This document shows, piece after piece, positions 15,246 through 24,319 of a stretch of 64,000 bases of DNA. The first letter of the stretch is position 1. Each line of letters starts with the position of its first letter. Below the pieces are notes generated by a model, which was given only the letters and a program-made list of their open reading frames with translations, did no database searches and was not told the origin of the DNA. The position numbers were made by a program, and so were the translations under genes. Source of the stretch: Polyangia bacterium (GTDB lineage Bacteria > Myxococcota_A > Polyangia > Nannocystales > Nannocystaceae); assembly GCA_030424595.1 (NCBI GenBank), contig JAUHWG010000015.1, forward strand, positions 1-64,000. Direction: 5' to 3'.

Positions 15246-16328
15246 ATGAGCATGATCGAGACAACGCTACCCCCAGGCGCCCGCGCCATCCCAGAGCTCG
15301 ACGATCTCTGGGCCGAGGTCCATCCCGGCCGGCGAAACCAAGAGGTGGTCGAGCGCGGTCGCGCCTTCCACGGGAGCTTCGGCGCGGACGGGCCGGTGGC
15401 GGCGATCCGGAGCCTCGACCTCGTCGCCTTCCCCTATCCCCAGGCCTTCGGCTTCTGGCAGGCGCCGGTCAACCGCGCCAAGTACCTGCTGCTGCGCAAC
15501 CGGATGCAGGTGATCGAGTTTGTCGACTTCGCCGGCGAGCGCAAGACCCTGCTTGTGAACCCGAGCGAGCACGAGCTCTCGGCGAAGGCCCCCTTCTTCG
15601 CCCAGGCCCGGCGCGAGCTGATGAGCTGGCTGCCCGAGTCCGCCGAGCGGGCGATCCCTGGCCCCGCAGCCCGCCTGCGGGCGATCGGGATCGATCCGGC
15701 GAAGATCGACTACGTCACCTTCGATCACCTCCACGTCCAGGACCTCCGCCGCGGCTTCGGGGGGCTCGACGGCGCGCCGCTCTACCCCCGGGCCAAGCTG
15801 CTCGTGAACCGGCGGGAGCTCGAGGTCTTTACGGCGATCCACCCGCTCCAGCGGCCCTGGTGGATCCCGAACGCGCTCGAGGGGGTCGACCCCTCGCGGA
15901 TCATCGCCCTCGAGGGGTCCGCCTGGCTCGGCCGCGGCGTCGCCCTGGTGTGGACGCCGGGGCACACCCGCGGCAACCACTCGATCGTCTTCAACGCCCC
16001 TGGGCGGGGGATCTTCGCGGTGTCGGAGAACGGGATCTGCCCCGACTCCTACCTGCCGCGGGCCTCTAAGCTGAGCAGCCTGCGCTACTACGCCGACACC
16101 TACGGCGCCGAGGTCGTCCTCAACGGCAACGCCCTGGAGGACACCTTCGCCCAGTACACGTCGATGCTCCTGGAGCGGGAGATCGCCGACCGGGGCGACT
16201 GCGGCGGCGAGGTGCCGAACATCTACAGCTCGTCGCCGATGCTCCGCTCGCCGCTGGCATGGGGGATCGCGCCGACGTTCAGGATCGACGCGATCCACGG
16301 CGGTACCTTCAGCGCGGCGGTTTGCTAG
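15246..16328 (+). CDS. MBL-fold metallo-hydrolase
   Basis: 360 residues from the ATG at 15246 (second Met two codons on). The metallo-beta-lactamase fold is seen from FDHLHVQDLR (an HxHxxD variant of the first metal motif, about residue 160), TPGHTRGNHSI (third His) and a later acidic segment FAVSENGIC. The N-terminal 140 residues contain strands and are not a recognised extra domain. Substrate unknown; MBL-fold enzymes of this type are often lactonases or thioester hydrolases. It follows relA by 68 bases on the same strand and could be co-transcribed. Confidence 0.8.
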   Translation: MSMIETTLPPGARAIPELDDLWAEVHPGRRNQEVVERGRAFHGSFGADGPVAAIRSLDLVAFPYPQAFGFWQAPVNRAKYLLLRNRMQVIEFVDFAGERKTLLVNPSEHELSAKAPFFAQARRELMSWLPESAERAIPGPAARLRAIGIDPAKIDYVTFDHLHVQDLRRGFGGLDGAPLYPRAKLLVNRRELEVFTAIHPLQRPWWIPNALEGVDPSRIIALEGSAWLGRGVALVWTPGHTRGNHSIVFNAPGRGIFAVSENGICPDSYLPRASKLSSLRYYADTYGAEVVLNGNALEDTFAQYTSMLLEREIADRGDCGGEVPNIYSSSPMLRSPLAWGIAPTFRIDAIHGGTFSAAVC

Positions 16329-16491
16329 CGCGCGAGGGCGGTGGGAGGCCGGTCGTCGTCCTCCTGACCGACGATGAGGCCCGGACCGGTGGGGCTTCCA
16401 CCCGATGGCGGGGATCGGCGGCGGGGTCGGCGGCTCGGTCGTTGTCACGCCCTGCCGCCGCGGGTATCGTCGGCGGCGGAGCCGAAGAACT

Positions 16492-17130
16492 ATGCACCGC
16501 AGCCCCTGGATCGCCCTCACCCTGATCGCTGGACTCAGCCTCCCCGTCGCCTGCGGCGGCGACGCTAAGAAGGAGGAGCCAAAGGCCGAGGAGCCGAAGG
16601 CCGAGGAGGTGAAGAAGGAGGAGCCGAAGGCCGAGGAGGGCCCGAAGGAGGTCAAGCTCGACTTCCCCTGGATCCGCGAGAAGATCGCCGCGGAGATGAA
16701 GTCTGGGACGGTGCTCACCTACAAGCTCACCGGCACCGACGCCAAGGGCAAGGACGTCGCCGACGACTACCGCTGCGTGATCAAGACCTCCGACAGCAAG
16801 ACGGTCGGTACGGTCTGCAACACGGTCAACAAGCCGAGCGAGGACAAGGGCGCGAACATGGTCGCGACCCGCGACTGGACCAAGTTCAGCCCCTTCTTCG
16901 CGGTCGAGAAGCCGACCGCGGATCTCGTCGAGGTCGCCGACGTGACCGTCCCCGCCGGCACCTTCAAGGCGGTCGTCGTCGACCTCAAGGACTTCTTCGG
17001 CGCCAACTACAAGGTGTGGATGATCGCCGACAAGCCCGGCGTCTACGCCCGCGTTGAAGAGGGCTCGCGCGGCCCCGATGACAAGACCGCGAAGGTCTAT
17101 GAGCTCGCGTCGATCGAGGCCGGCTCCTAA
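16492..17130 (+). CDS. Lipoprotein with Lys/Glu-rich linker
   Basis: 212 residues. A signal of 20 residues ends in LPVACGG, so the Cys is the probable lipidation site. A KEEPKAEE low-complexity linker (about residues 26-50) is followed by a beta-rich domain of about 160 residues. The domain resembles the small outer-membrane-lipoprotein folds seen across myxobacteria, with ADVTVPAGTFKAVVVD in the middle; no family name recognised. It starts at the ATG at 16492; the upstream frame is Arg-rich and not coding. Followed by a perfect hairpin. Confidence 0.82.
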   Translation: MHRSPWIALTLIAGLSLPVACGGDAKKEEPKAEEPKAEEVKKEEPKAEEGPKEVKLDFPWIREKIAAEMKSGTVLTYKLTGTDAKGKDVADDYRCVIKTSDSKTVGTVCNTVNKPSEDKGANMVATRDWTKFSPFFAVEKPTADLVEVADVTVPAGTFKAVVVDLKDFFGANYKVWMIADKPGVYARVEEGSRGPDDKTAKVYELASIEAGS

Positions 17131-17198
17131 GAGCACCTGCGATGAGCCGGGGGTCGCCGGCTCGCGCCGACCCTTCGCTCACAAACGCGCTGGGTCTT

Positions 17199-17234
17199 GA
17201 GCGCTTCCGATCCTGCCAGCGATCGGAAGCGCTC
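17199..17234. terminator. Perfect 14-bp inverted repeat with 8-base loop
   Basis: GAGCGCTTCCGATC (17199-17212), loop CTGCCAGC, then GATCGGAAGCGCTC (17221-17234). No T-run follows, so it may be a terminator for the lipoprotein gene or a regulatory site 94 bases upstream of cfa. The perfect symmetry is seen directly; the role is inferred. Confidence 0.65.
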
Positions 17235-17327
17235 ACCTGTCTGTACGACTAGATGCGGGCGTCGCTCGAAGGCTAGTCTCCCGAGCTGTCGGGTGCATGA
17301 AGCACCCATGGAGATCACGGAGAGACG

Positions 17328-18551
17328 ATGAGCGAGCTTCGGCAGATGGCCCAGGAATTTCTACAGGAGGCGTGCTCGGCGTTGCCCGAGCACCCGTTCT
17401 CGGTGCGCCTTTGGGACGGGACGGTGATCGCCCCGGAGGCCCAGGAGCCGAGCTTCACCTTGGTGTTGGGTCATCCCGAGATCATCGCCAAGTTCATGGC
17501 GTCCTCTGATTGGAGCTCGCTCGGCGAGGCCTTCCTCCGCGGCGAGATCGACGTCGAGGGGAACATGGAGCACGTCTACCCGGTCGCCGAGTACCTCCAG
17601 GCGAAGTACGGCGCCGGTCCGCGCGAGGTGGAGAGCGGCGAGCTCTCCCCCTTCGCCAGCGAGGTCCCCGAGCCGCACACGGTGGAGCGCGACGCCGAGG
17701 CGATCGAGTACCACTACGATCAGGGCAACGAGGCCTTCGCCAAGATCCTCGACGCGACGCAGAACTACTCGAGCGCCTGCTACTACCGCGACGACGAGAG
17801 CCTGGAGCAGGCCCAGAAGAACAAGATGGACCGGATCTGCCGCAAGATCGGCCTCGCCGACGGCGACCGGGTGCTCGACATCGGCTGCGGCTGGGGCGCA
17901 GTGCTCTCGTGGGTCACCGAGCACTACGACGCGACGATCTTCGGCGTGACGATCTCGAAGGCGCAGGCGGAGTTCTGTCGGGCTCGCCTCGCCCGCGAGG
18001 GCAAGGAGGAGCGGGCAAAGCTCGAGATCTGCGACTACCGCGAGATCGACGAGGGGCAGCGCTTCGACAAGATCATCTCCCTGGGGATGGTCGAGCACGT
18101 CGGCGTGAAGAACCTGCCGACCTACTTCGCCAAGGCCTTCCGCCTGCTCGAGCCGGGCGGTCTCTTCGGGCTGCAGGGGGTCTCCAGCAGCGTCACCGAG
18201 GCCTCGACCGAGGCGATCGACTTCACGTCGTCGTACCTCTTCCCCGACGCCGACATGCCCTACTTGGCGCAGTACATCCAGGCCGCCTCGGAGGCGGGCT
18301 TTGAGGTCCGGGACGTCGAGAACCTCCGCGAGCACTACGGCTGGACCCACCGGGACTGGCGCCTCAACCTCGAGGCGAACGAGGAGGCCGTGGTCGCGGC
18401 GATCGGCGAGAAGCGCTACCGGGCCCTGCGGATCCTCTACTCCTACTCGACCTACTATCTGCTCAAGGGCAAATGCTCGGTCTACCAGTTCGTCCTCTGG
18501 AAGCCCGACGGCGACCGGCCTGCGGACGTCCCGCTGCGGCGGGAGGTATAG
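17328..18551 (+). CDS. cfa: Cyclopropane-fatty-acyl-phospholipid synthase
   Basis: 407 residues. An N-terminal lipid-binding region (FMASSDWSSLGEAFLRGEID, about 65-85) precedes an S-adenosylmethionine methyltransferase domain: VLDIGCGWGA (about 190), the catalytic-region stretch MVEHVGVKNLPTYF, and a late HRDWRLNLE. These enzymes transfer a methylene from SAM to a double bond in membrane phospholipid acyl chains. GGAGAG precedes the ATG. The next gene begins 3 bases after its stop, which implies coupled translation with a flavoprotein and hints that the cyclopropane or methylated chain is further modified. Confidence 0.9.
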   Translation: MSELRQMAQEFLQEACSALPEHPFSVRLWDGTVIAPEAQEPSFTLVLGHPEIIAKFMASSDWSSLGEAFLRGEIDVEGNMEHVYPVAEYLQAKYGAGPREVESGELSPFASEVPEPHTVERDAEAIEYHYDQGNEAFAKILDATQNYSSACYYRDDESLEQAQKNKMDRICRKIGLADGDRVLDIGCGWGAVLSWVTEHYDATIFGVTISKAQAEFCRARLAREGKEERAKLEICDYREIDEGQRFDKIISLGMVEHVGVKNLPTYFAKAFRLLEPGGLFGLQGVSSSVTEASTEAIDFTSSYLFPDADMPYLAQYIQAASEAGFEVRDVENLREHYGWTHRDWRLNLEANEEAVVAAIGEKRYRALRILYSYSTYYLLKGKCSVYQFVLWKPDGDRPADVPLRREV

Positions 18552-18554
18552 CGA

Positions 18555-20363
18555 ATGGGGGCGACCTTGCCATCACTGCCGGTGATCGTCGGCACCGGTC
18601 TGACGGGCTGCTCGATCTCCCGCTCCTTGGCCCGGGCGGGCGTTCGCCACCTGCTCGTCGGACCGGCGGTGGAGGGAGACGGGGCCCGTCTCGGCGAGTC
18701 GCTCAACCTCGAGGGATCGCTCGACATCGTCGATTATTTTCCGGAGCTGAGCGACGGCTACCTGGCGAAGACCGCGGTGATCGCCCACGTCGGTGAGAAG
18801 CGGGTCCGCTGCGATCTCAACATGAAGCGCGGCGCCGCGTCGGCCTTGTTCTACCGGGCGCTGGGCTATCGCGAGCCCCCCGACGCCTTCCTCCACGTCG
18901 ACCGCAAGGGCTTTGACGCGGCGGTCTTCGGCTCGGTCGTCGCCGACCCCCACTGCGAGCACGTCGACGCGCTGGTCGAGGGGGTCGACTACGACCGCGA
19001 GGGCGACAGGATCCGCCGCCTGCGGCTGAGCGACGGCCGTGAGGTCGTGCCGATCGCGGTCTTCGACGCGACCAATCACGTCCGCGCGGTCGCCCGCCAC
19101 CTGGGGCTGGGGCTCGAGCTCTTGGGGCCGGCGCAGCGCTCGGTCTACGGGCACTACGAGCACGCTGGCGCCCACTCCTGTGACGACAGCCTCTGGCACG
19201 CGACCCACGTCGTCCGCCTCGGCCGAGCGGAGGACGGGGTCGACGGGCTCGCCTGGTACATCCCGCTCAAGGGCGTGGCCTCGATCGGCGTCGGGGTCGA
19301 CCGCGCGGAGGGGGGCGGAGAAGATGAGCTGGGGGACGTCGAGCTGATGCGGCGGGTGGTCGCGGCGATCGAGCGGCGCGGCATCATCCCGGAGGGCGCC
19401 TTCGCCCCGCCGCCGGAGCTGCGGACGATCCCGCACTACCGGCACTTCCTCCACAGCCGCGCCTTCGGGCGCAATTGGATGCTCGCCGGCGGGACCTTCT
19501 GCGTGATGTGGTTCGCCGCCAGCGCGGGGATCTCGTCGGGCTTCACGGCGGCCAACGTGGCGCCGCACTTCATCCGCGAGCCGGAGGTCTTCGGTCCGGC
19601 CTACGAGCGGCTTCTCCGGGGGCTGCGGGCGCCGCACGGGGTCTTTGAGTGGCTCCGCCGCAGCGATCCCGTCGCCACCGATGTGGCCGAGCTCGAGCGC
19701 CGCGCGGACGTCCTGGTCGCGCAGAGCGTGCTCCGACTGGCGGAGTCGGTGGCGATGTTGCCGGGTCGGTCTCGTCGGGCGGTCGCGGGGGCGATCGCGG
19801 GGGCGATCCGCGGGGATCATTTTGACGCCTCGGGGATCTGCGTCCGCGCCCGCGAGCTCCCGCGCGAGGACGCCGTCGACGAGCGCCTGGCGACCCTCCG
19901 CCAGGTCCTCGACGTCTTCGCCGGCGAGCGTCCGCTGGCGGCGATCGACGCCTGCATCGCCGATGACGTGCTCGTCCACATCGACCGCCTGAGCTTCCGC
20001 GGGGTGCAGGGCTGGAAGAAGTGGGCGATGCACTCGCGCTCGACCTGGCCCTTTGACGCGATCCGCTTTGAGATCGTCGAGCACAGCTACGACGCGGGTC
20101 GAGATCAGCTCACCGTCCACGTCGAGGCGGTCGTCCGTGAGCGCGGCGCCGACGGGGAGCGGCGTTCGTCGGCGGAGCGCTTCGTCTACCGCTTTGACGG
20201 AGCGCGGGTCTGCGAGATCTGGACCTCGCGCCACAACTACGGCTTCCTCTACGGCCCGAGCTTTACGACCCTCCCGGGCTTTGTCGCCCATATCGGCCGG
20301 GTGCTCCTCTGGAACCTGCGGCGACGACCGGAGGAGGCGGACGAGCGGGCGGCGGCGGAGTGA
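18555..20363 (+). CDS. FAD-dependent oxidoreductase (halogenase-like) with C-terminal NTF2-like domain
   Basis: 602 residues. The N-terminus has a Rossmann GTGLTGCSISRSLARAG dinucleotide motif. The middle resembles flavin-dependent halogenase/monooxygenase proteins, with WYIPLKGVASIGVGVD and WMLAGGTFCVMW where the FAD is contacted. Residues about 455-585 form an NTF2/SnoaL-like domain (ERLATLRQVLDVFAG, SFRGVQGWKKW, RHNYGFLYG). The usual halogenase W-x-W-x-I-P motif is not obvious, so oxidation rather than halogenation is more likely. It begins 3 bases after cfa. Flavoproteins paired with CFA-type methyltransferases act in branched and furan fatty acid pathways in other bacteria, but the exact activity here is unknown. 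Confidence 0.75.
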   Translation: MGATLPSLPVIVGTGLTGCSISRSLARAGVRHLLVGPAVEGDGARLGESLNLEGSLDIVDYFPELSDGYLAKTAVIAHVGEKRVRCDLNMKRGAASALFYRALGYREPPDAFLHVDRKGFDAAVFGSVVADPHCEHVDALVEGVDYDREGDRIRRLRLSDGREVVPIAVFDATNHVRAVARHLGLGLELLGPAQRSVYGHYEHAGAHSCDDSLWHATHVVRLGRAEDGVDGLAWYIPLKGVASIGVGVDRAEGGGEDELGDVELMRRVVAAIERRGIIPEGAFAPPPELRTIPHYRHFLHSRAFGRNWMLAGGTFCVMWFAASAGISSGFTAANVAPHFIREPEVFGPAYERLLRGLRAPHGVFEWLRRSDPVATDVAELERRADVLVAQSVLRLAESVAMLPGRSRRAVAGAIAGAIRGDHFDASGICVRARELPREDAVDERLATLRQVLDVFAGERPLAAIDACIADDVLVHIDRLSFRGVQGWKKWAMHSRSTWPFDAIRFEIVEHSYDAGRDQLTVHVEAVVRERGADGERRSSAERFVYRFDGARVCEIWTSRHNYGFLYGPSFTTLPGFVAHIGRVLLWNLRRRPEEADERAAAE

Positions 20364-20387
20364 GGCGCCGCGGGGGCGACCGTCCAG

Positions 20388-20403
20388 GCCGAGCTAGCTC
20401 GGC
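20388..20403. terminator. 16-bp perfect palindrome between convergent genes
   Basis: GCCGAGCTAGCTCGGC spans the stop codon of the minus-strand histidine kinase and lies 25 bases after the plus-strand flavoprotein. Could be a bidirectional terminator; the loop would be small. Confidence 0.4.
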
Positions 20404-22034
20404 TGTGGGGCGATCGGCGAGGTCGGCATCTCGACCGTGAAGGTCGAGCCGACGTCGAGCTCGCTCTCGGCGCGGATCGTCCCGCCCATATGCTCGACGA
20501 GGCGCTGCGAGATCGCGAGGCCGAGGCCGGTCCCCTTGAAGTGCTTGCGGGTGCTCCGGTCGCCGCGCTCGAAGGGCTTGAAGAGGCGGCTGAGGGCCTC
20601 TCGGGAGATCCCGACGCCTGTGTCCTGGACGCTGTAGACGATCCACGAGCGCCCATCCCTGCGCAGGCGGCGGGTCGTGAAGGTGATGAGCCCGTCGTGG
20701 GTGTACTTGGCGGCGTTGCTCAGGAGGTTCAGCAGCACCTGATGCACGCGGCGACGGTCGGCGACGACCTCCCCGAGGGGCTCCTCTAGGGTGCAGATCA
20801 GCTTGTTCGAGCGCTTGGAGGCGAGGAGCTCGGCCGTGTCCCGGAGCTCGTCTACGAGGTCGCGGACCCGGAGCGGGGCGAGCGAGAGATCGAGGCGTCC
20901 TGCCTCGATCTTGGAGAGGTCGAGGATGTCGTCGATGAGCCCGATCAGGGTGTCGCTGGCCTTGAGGATCCGGGTCAGGTCCTCGACCTTCTCGTCGTCG
21001 CCCGCCTCGAGCGCGTCCTCCCGGAGGAGCTCGCTGAAGCCGACGATCGCGGTGAGCGGGGTCCGCAGCTCATGGCTCATGCTGGCGAGGAAGTCGCTCT
21101 TGGCCTCGGCCGCGGCGAGGGCGTTGTCGCGGGCGGCCCGCATCGTCGCCTTGATCCGCTCGTCGGCGCTGTTGTCCCGGAGCACGAGGATGAACCGGCG
21201 CAGCTCCTCATGGGCGAGGGGGGCGAGCGAGAGGGCGGCGGGGAAGGTCGTCCCGTCGCTGCGGCGAGCGGTCAGGAGCAGGGGCTCGCCTGGGGTCTCC
21301 GTCAGGTTGGGCCCGACCTCAGGGATGATCCTCTGCAGCGGCTTGCCGATCAGCTCCTCCGCCGACTGGTGACCAAAGCACGCGGAGCCGGCGCGGTTGA
21401 CCGCCTCGATCGTGCCGTCCTCGCGGAGCATCATGATGACGTCGCCGGCGAGCTCGACGATCGCGCGGTTGAGGGCTTCGCTCTGGCCGAGACGACCGGC
21501 GAAGATCCGCGCCTCGTGCGAGCGCCTGCGGGCGACGGAGGCGGTGACGATCGCCGCGGCGGCGAAGAGGAGGGAGGCGAGGGCGGCGAAGATGAGGCCC
21601 GACCAGCTCGCGCCGAGCTCACGGGAGATCATGCCGTTGGAGCCGCGGATCTCTCGCCTCAGGGCGTCGATGTGCTCGGCTGCGAGGAGCGGATCGGGCT
21701 CAGGGATGACGGCGGCCTCGAGCTGCGCCAGCGCGGAGCCCATCGCCGGAGTGTGGTCCTCCGCTTGGACTCGAGCCGCGAAGGCGCGGACGAGGGTCGC
21801 GCTCTCCTCGACCAGGGTGTCGTCGTTCTCGCCGCGCTGGATCGAGAGGTCGAGCTCGTCGAGGGCGAAGAGCAGGCCGACGTTCGCCTCGAGCTTCGTC
21901 CGCAGGGCCTGGGCCGAGAGGACCATGTCGACGCACCAGACTGCGAAGCCGAGGATGACGACGACCGCGGCGACGAAGATCCCACGCCAAAGGCGCTCTC
22001 TGCGGTCGAGCGGTTCATCGGAGGAGAGCATCAC
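20394..22034 (-). CDS. Membrane PAS sensor histidine kinase
   Basis: 546 residues. One N-terminal helix (about 17-38), a periplasmic helical sensor region (about 40-135), a second helix (about 143-167), a PAS domain (about 190-300), then a HisKA dimerisation box FLASMSHELRTPL and HATPase_c with NLLSNAAKYT, VQDTGVGI and GTGLGLAIS. No receiver domain, and no response regulator next to it (orphan kinase), which is common in myxobacteria. An extracytoplasmic signal is expected but unknown. Starts at ATG 22034, with a second ATG one codon later. Confidence 0.9.
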   Translation of the reverse strand: MMLSSDEPLDRRERLWRGIFVAAVVVILGFAVWCVDMVLSAQALRTKLEANVGLLFALDELDLSIQRGENDDTLVEESATLVRAFAARVQAEDHTPAMGSALAQLEAAVIPEPDPLLAAEHIDALRREIRGSNGMISRELGASWSGLIFAALASLLFAAAAIVTASVARRRSHEARIFAGRLGQSEALNRAIVELAGDVIMMLREDGTIEAVNRAGSACFGHQSAEELIGKPLQRIIPEVGPNLTETPGEPLLLTARRSDGTTFPAALSLAPLAHEELRRFILVLRDNSADERIKATMRAARDNALAAAEAKSDFLASMSHELRTPLTAIVGFSELLREDALEAGDDEKVEDLTRILKASDTLIGLIDDILDLSKIEAGRLDLSLAPLRVRDLVDELRDTAELLASKRSNKLICTLEEPLGEVVADRRRVHQVLLNLLSNAAKYTHDGLITFTTRRLRRDGRSWIVYSVQDTGVGISREALSRLFKPFERGDRSTRKHFKGTGLGLAISQRLVEHMGGTIRAESELDVGSTFTVEMPTSPIAPQPS

Positions 22035-22136
22035 GGGCGATTTCCAGGGCCTGCGAGCTGCCGATCGGACCGGCCGCCTACGCTGATCTACGGCGAGCCT
22101 CTATACCATCCGTCGCTTGATCTCGGGAGGTCGCGC

Positions 22137-22868
22137 TCAGCGCCCTGGGGGCTCGGAGAGGCCCAGCTCGACGCGATAGCGCTCGTGGAGCGCGTCCGCC
22201 TGGTCGCGGAGGTTGTCGGTCGTAAACCCGTCGCTCGGGATCGGCGGCAGGATCCGGATCTCGAGGCGACCTGGCCTGGTGGTCAGGGCCCCGTAGGGCA
22301 TCAGGCGCTCCGCGCCCATGATCACCATCGGCACGATCGGCGCGCCTGTGACCCGGGCGAGCTCGAAGGCGCCGAGCTTGAAGCGGCTCGGCTTGTCCTC
22401 GCCGCGGCGGGTCCCCTCGGGGGCGATCAGGATCGAGAGGGCCTCATCGCGGATCCGCGCGGCCGTCTTCTTCATGGCCGCGCGTGAGCGCGGTCCGCCT
22501 CCCTTGTCGAGGACGAGGATCGGCCCGAGGACGAGGATCTGGCCGAAGATCGGCAGCCGCGAGCGGGCGGCGACCGGCATCCCTCCGTCGGGGAGGAGGG
22601 CGTTGACGATGAAGCTGTCGAGGGTCGAGATGTGGTTGAAGGTGACGATCCGGGCTCGCCTCCCGGCGAGGTGTTCGGCCCCCTCGACGACCAGCTCAAC
22701 CCCGCCGATCCGCAGGAGCGCCTTCCCCCAGGTCCGGATCCCTGCGCGCCCGATCCCCTCGCGGAGGCGGCCGAAGGAGCAGAGCATCAGGGCGATCAGC
22801 GGGACGCCGATACCGGCGGTGACGGCCCAGGCGGCGGTCACCTGCCAGAGAGTGCGCAGAGCGTTCAT
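22137..22868 (-). CDS. plsC: 1-acyl-sn-glycerol-3-phosphate acyltransferase (PlsC family)
   Basis: 243 residues with an N-terminal membrane helix, the acyltransferase motif NHISTLD (NHx4D, about residue 77), and the acceptor motif APEGTRRGE (about 150). These proteins add an acyl chain to lysophosphatidate or related lysolipids at the inner membrane. Divergent from the reductase gene at 23049 with a 180-base shared promoter region. Whether it is the housekeeping PlsC or a paralogue cannot be told here. Confidence 0.88.
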   Translation of the reverse strand: MNALRTLWQVTAAWAVTAGIGVPLIALMLCSFGRLREGIGRAGIRTWGKALLRIGGVELVVEGAEHLAGRRARIVTFNHISTLDSFIVNALLPDGGMPVAARSRLPIFGQILVLGPILVLDKGGGPRSRAAMKKTAARIRDEALSILIAPEGTRRGEDKPSRFKLGAFELARVTGAPIVPMVIMGAERLMPYGALTTRPGRLEIRILPPIPSDGFTTDNLRDQADALHERYRVELGLSEPPGR

Positions 22869-23048
22869 CGAGCGCGCACGCTACCATCTTCACGACCGCG
22901 CCGCGGGGGCGATGGGGGCCGCGGGCGCTTCGGGCCGCCGCTCACCGGGCCTGATACAGAGGCTATCGCGGCGGCCTGTCGCCGCGGTCTTGGGGGACTG
23001 ACGAGCGCTGGGCATGAGAGCGGCGAGAAGTCGGGTACAGTGGAGCCG

Positions 23049-24113
23049 ATGGCGGCAGCGCGACGATGGATGCTCTACGGCGCGAACGGCTACACCGGCC
23101 GTCTCATCGCCGCAGAGGCCCTCGCCCGCGGAGAGCGGCCGCTCCTCGCCGGGCGTCGGGCGGAGGCGGTCGAGCCCATCGCCGCCGAGCTCGGGCTCGA
23201 GGCCCGGATCTTCGACCTCGAGGACGTCGACGGGGTAGCGGGGGCGATCGCCGATCAGGAGCTCGTGCTCCACTGCGCCGGGCCCTTCCTCGACACCAAC
23301 AAGCCGATGCTCAAGGCCTGTCTCCGCAGCGGGGTCCACTACCTCGACATCACCGGCGAGGCGATGGTCTTCGAGCGGGTGATGCGCTGGCGTGAGTCCT
23401 TCGTCGAGGCGGGGATCGTCGCCCTGCCGGGGGTCGGCTTCGACGTGATCCCCTCCGACTGTCTCGCCCGCCTGCTCAAGGAGCGGCTGCCGAGCGCTCA
23501 CCGCTTGACCCTCGGGATCCGCCTGCAGACGAGCGCGAGCCCGGGGACCGCCCGGACCTATGTTCACGCGCTGCCGGCGGGGGGGATCATCCGCCGCGAG
23601 GGGGCGATCACCCTGGTCCCGCCGGCCTGGCGGACGCGGATGATCGACTTCGGCGAGGGGCCGGAGGAGACGATGTCGATCGCCTGGGGCGACATCTCGA
23701 CCGCCCATCACTCCTGCGGGTACACCGAGATCGAGGCCTACTTTCAGGTCCGCCCCTGGGTGATCTGGGCCTTCCGCCTGACCCGGCCGCTGCGCTTCGC
23801 CCTGGCGCCCAAGCGGGTCCGCGACGCGCTCGGGGGGGTCGCCGCGCGCCTCTACACGGGTCCGGATGGGGCCGCTCGGGCGGGCCACGGGGCGCGGATC
23901 TGGGGCTGCGCGGAGGACCCTTCGGGGCGCTCGGTGACGATGCTCCTGCGGGGGCCGGACGCCTACGCCCTCACCGTCGACGCGGCCCTCGAGGCGACCG
24001 CTGCGGTGCTCGCCGGCGAGGTCGCCCCGGGCGGCTATACCCCGGCGATGGCCCTCGGCGCCGGCTTCCTCGGCCGCCTCCGCGACGTCGAGGTCTCGAC
24101 GGTCGCGGGCTGA
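23049..24113 (+). CDS. Saccharopine dehydrogenase-like NAD(P)-binding reductase
   Basis: 354 residues from ATG 23049 with a GGAG just upstream; the long upstream extension overlaps the divergent plsC gene and is rejected. The start MLYGANGYTGRLIAAEALARG is the family's dinucleotide-binding loop, then DVDGVAGAIADQELVLHCAGPF and HYLDITGEAMVFERV. The family includes saccharopine reductases and the mycobacterial trans-acting enoyl reductase that works on lipids. Given the neighbouring plsC, a lipid role is possible but unproved. Confidence 0.83.
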   Translation: MAAARRWMLYGANGYTGRLIAAEALARGERPLLAGRRAEAVEPIAAELGLEARIFDLEDVDGVAGAIADQELVLHCAGPFLDTNKPMLKACLRSGVHYLDITGEAMVFERVMRWRESFVEAGIVALPGVGFDVIPSDCLARLLKERLPSAHRLTLGIRLQTSASPGTARTYVHALPAGGIIRREGAITLVPPAWRTRMIDFGEGPEETMSIAWGDISTAHHSCGYTEIEAYFQVRPWVIWAFRLTRPLRFALAPKRVRDALGGVAARLYTGPDGAARAGHGARIWGCAEDPSGRSVTMLLRGPDAYALTVDAALEATAAVLAGEVAPGGYTPAMALGAGFLGRLRDVEVSTVAG

Positions 24114-24127
24114 GGGGCGTCTTCGCC

Positions 24128-24192
24128 CAAGCGCGGGGCCCAAGCGCGGGGCCCAAGCGCGGGGCCCAAGCGCGGGGCCCAAGCGCGGGGCC
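24128..24192. repeat. Five tandem copies of a 13-bp unit
   Basis: CAAGCGCGGGGCC repeated five times exactly, then a degenerate sixth. It starts 15 bases after the reductase stop. Confidence 0.95.
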
Positions 24193-24260
24193 CGAGCGGG
24201 GGGGCCGCTCGCGGGGCCCGATCGCCAGCTGGTCGCCCGGTCGAGCGCCGCGGTACCTTG

Positions 24261-24304
24261 CCTCGTGTGGCGCCGCGTGTGGCGCCTCGTGTGGCGCCGC
24301 GTCG
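24261..24304. repeat. 12-bp tandem units related to the array at 6894
   Basis: CCTCGTGTGGCG and CCGCGTGTGGCG alternate for about 3.5 units, ending 15 bases before the phospholipase start. One base differs from the unit at 6894-6941. Confidence 0.88.
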
Positions 24305-24319
24305 GCGCGGAGGGAAGCG

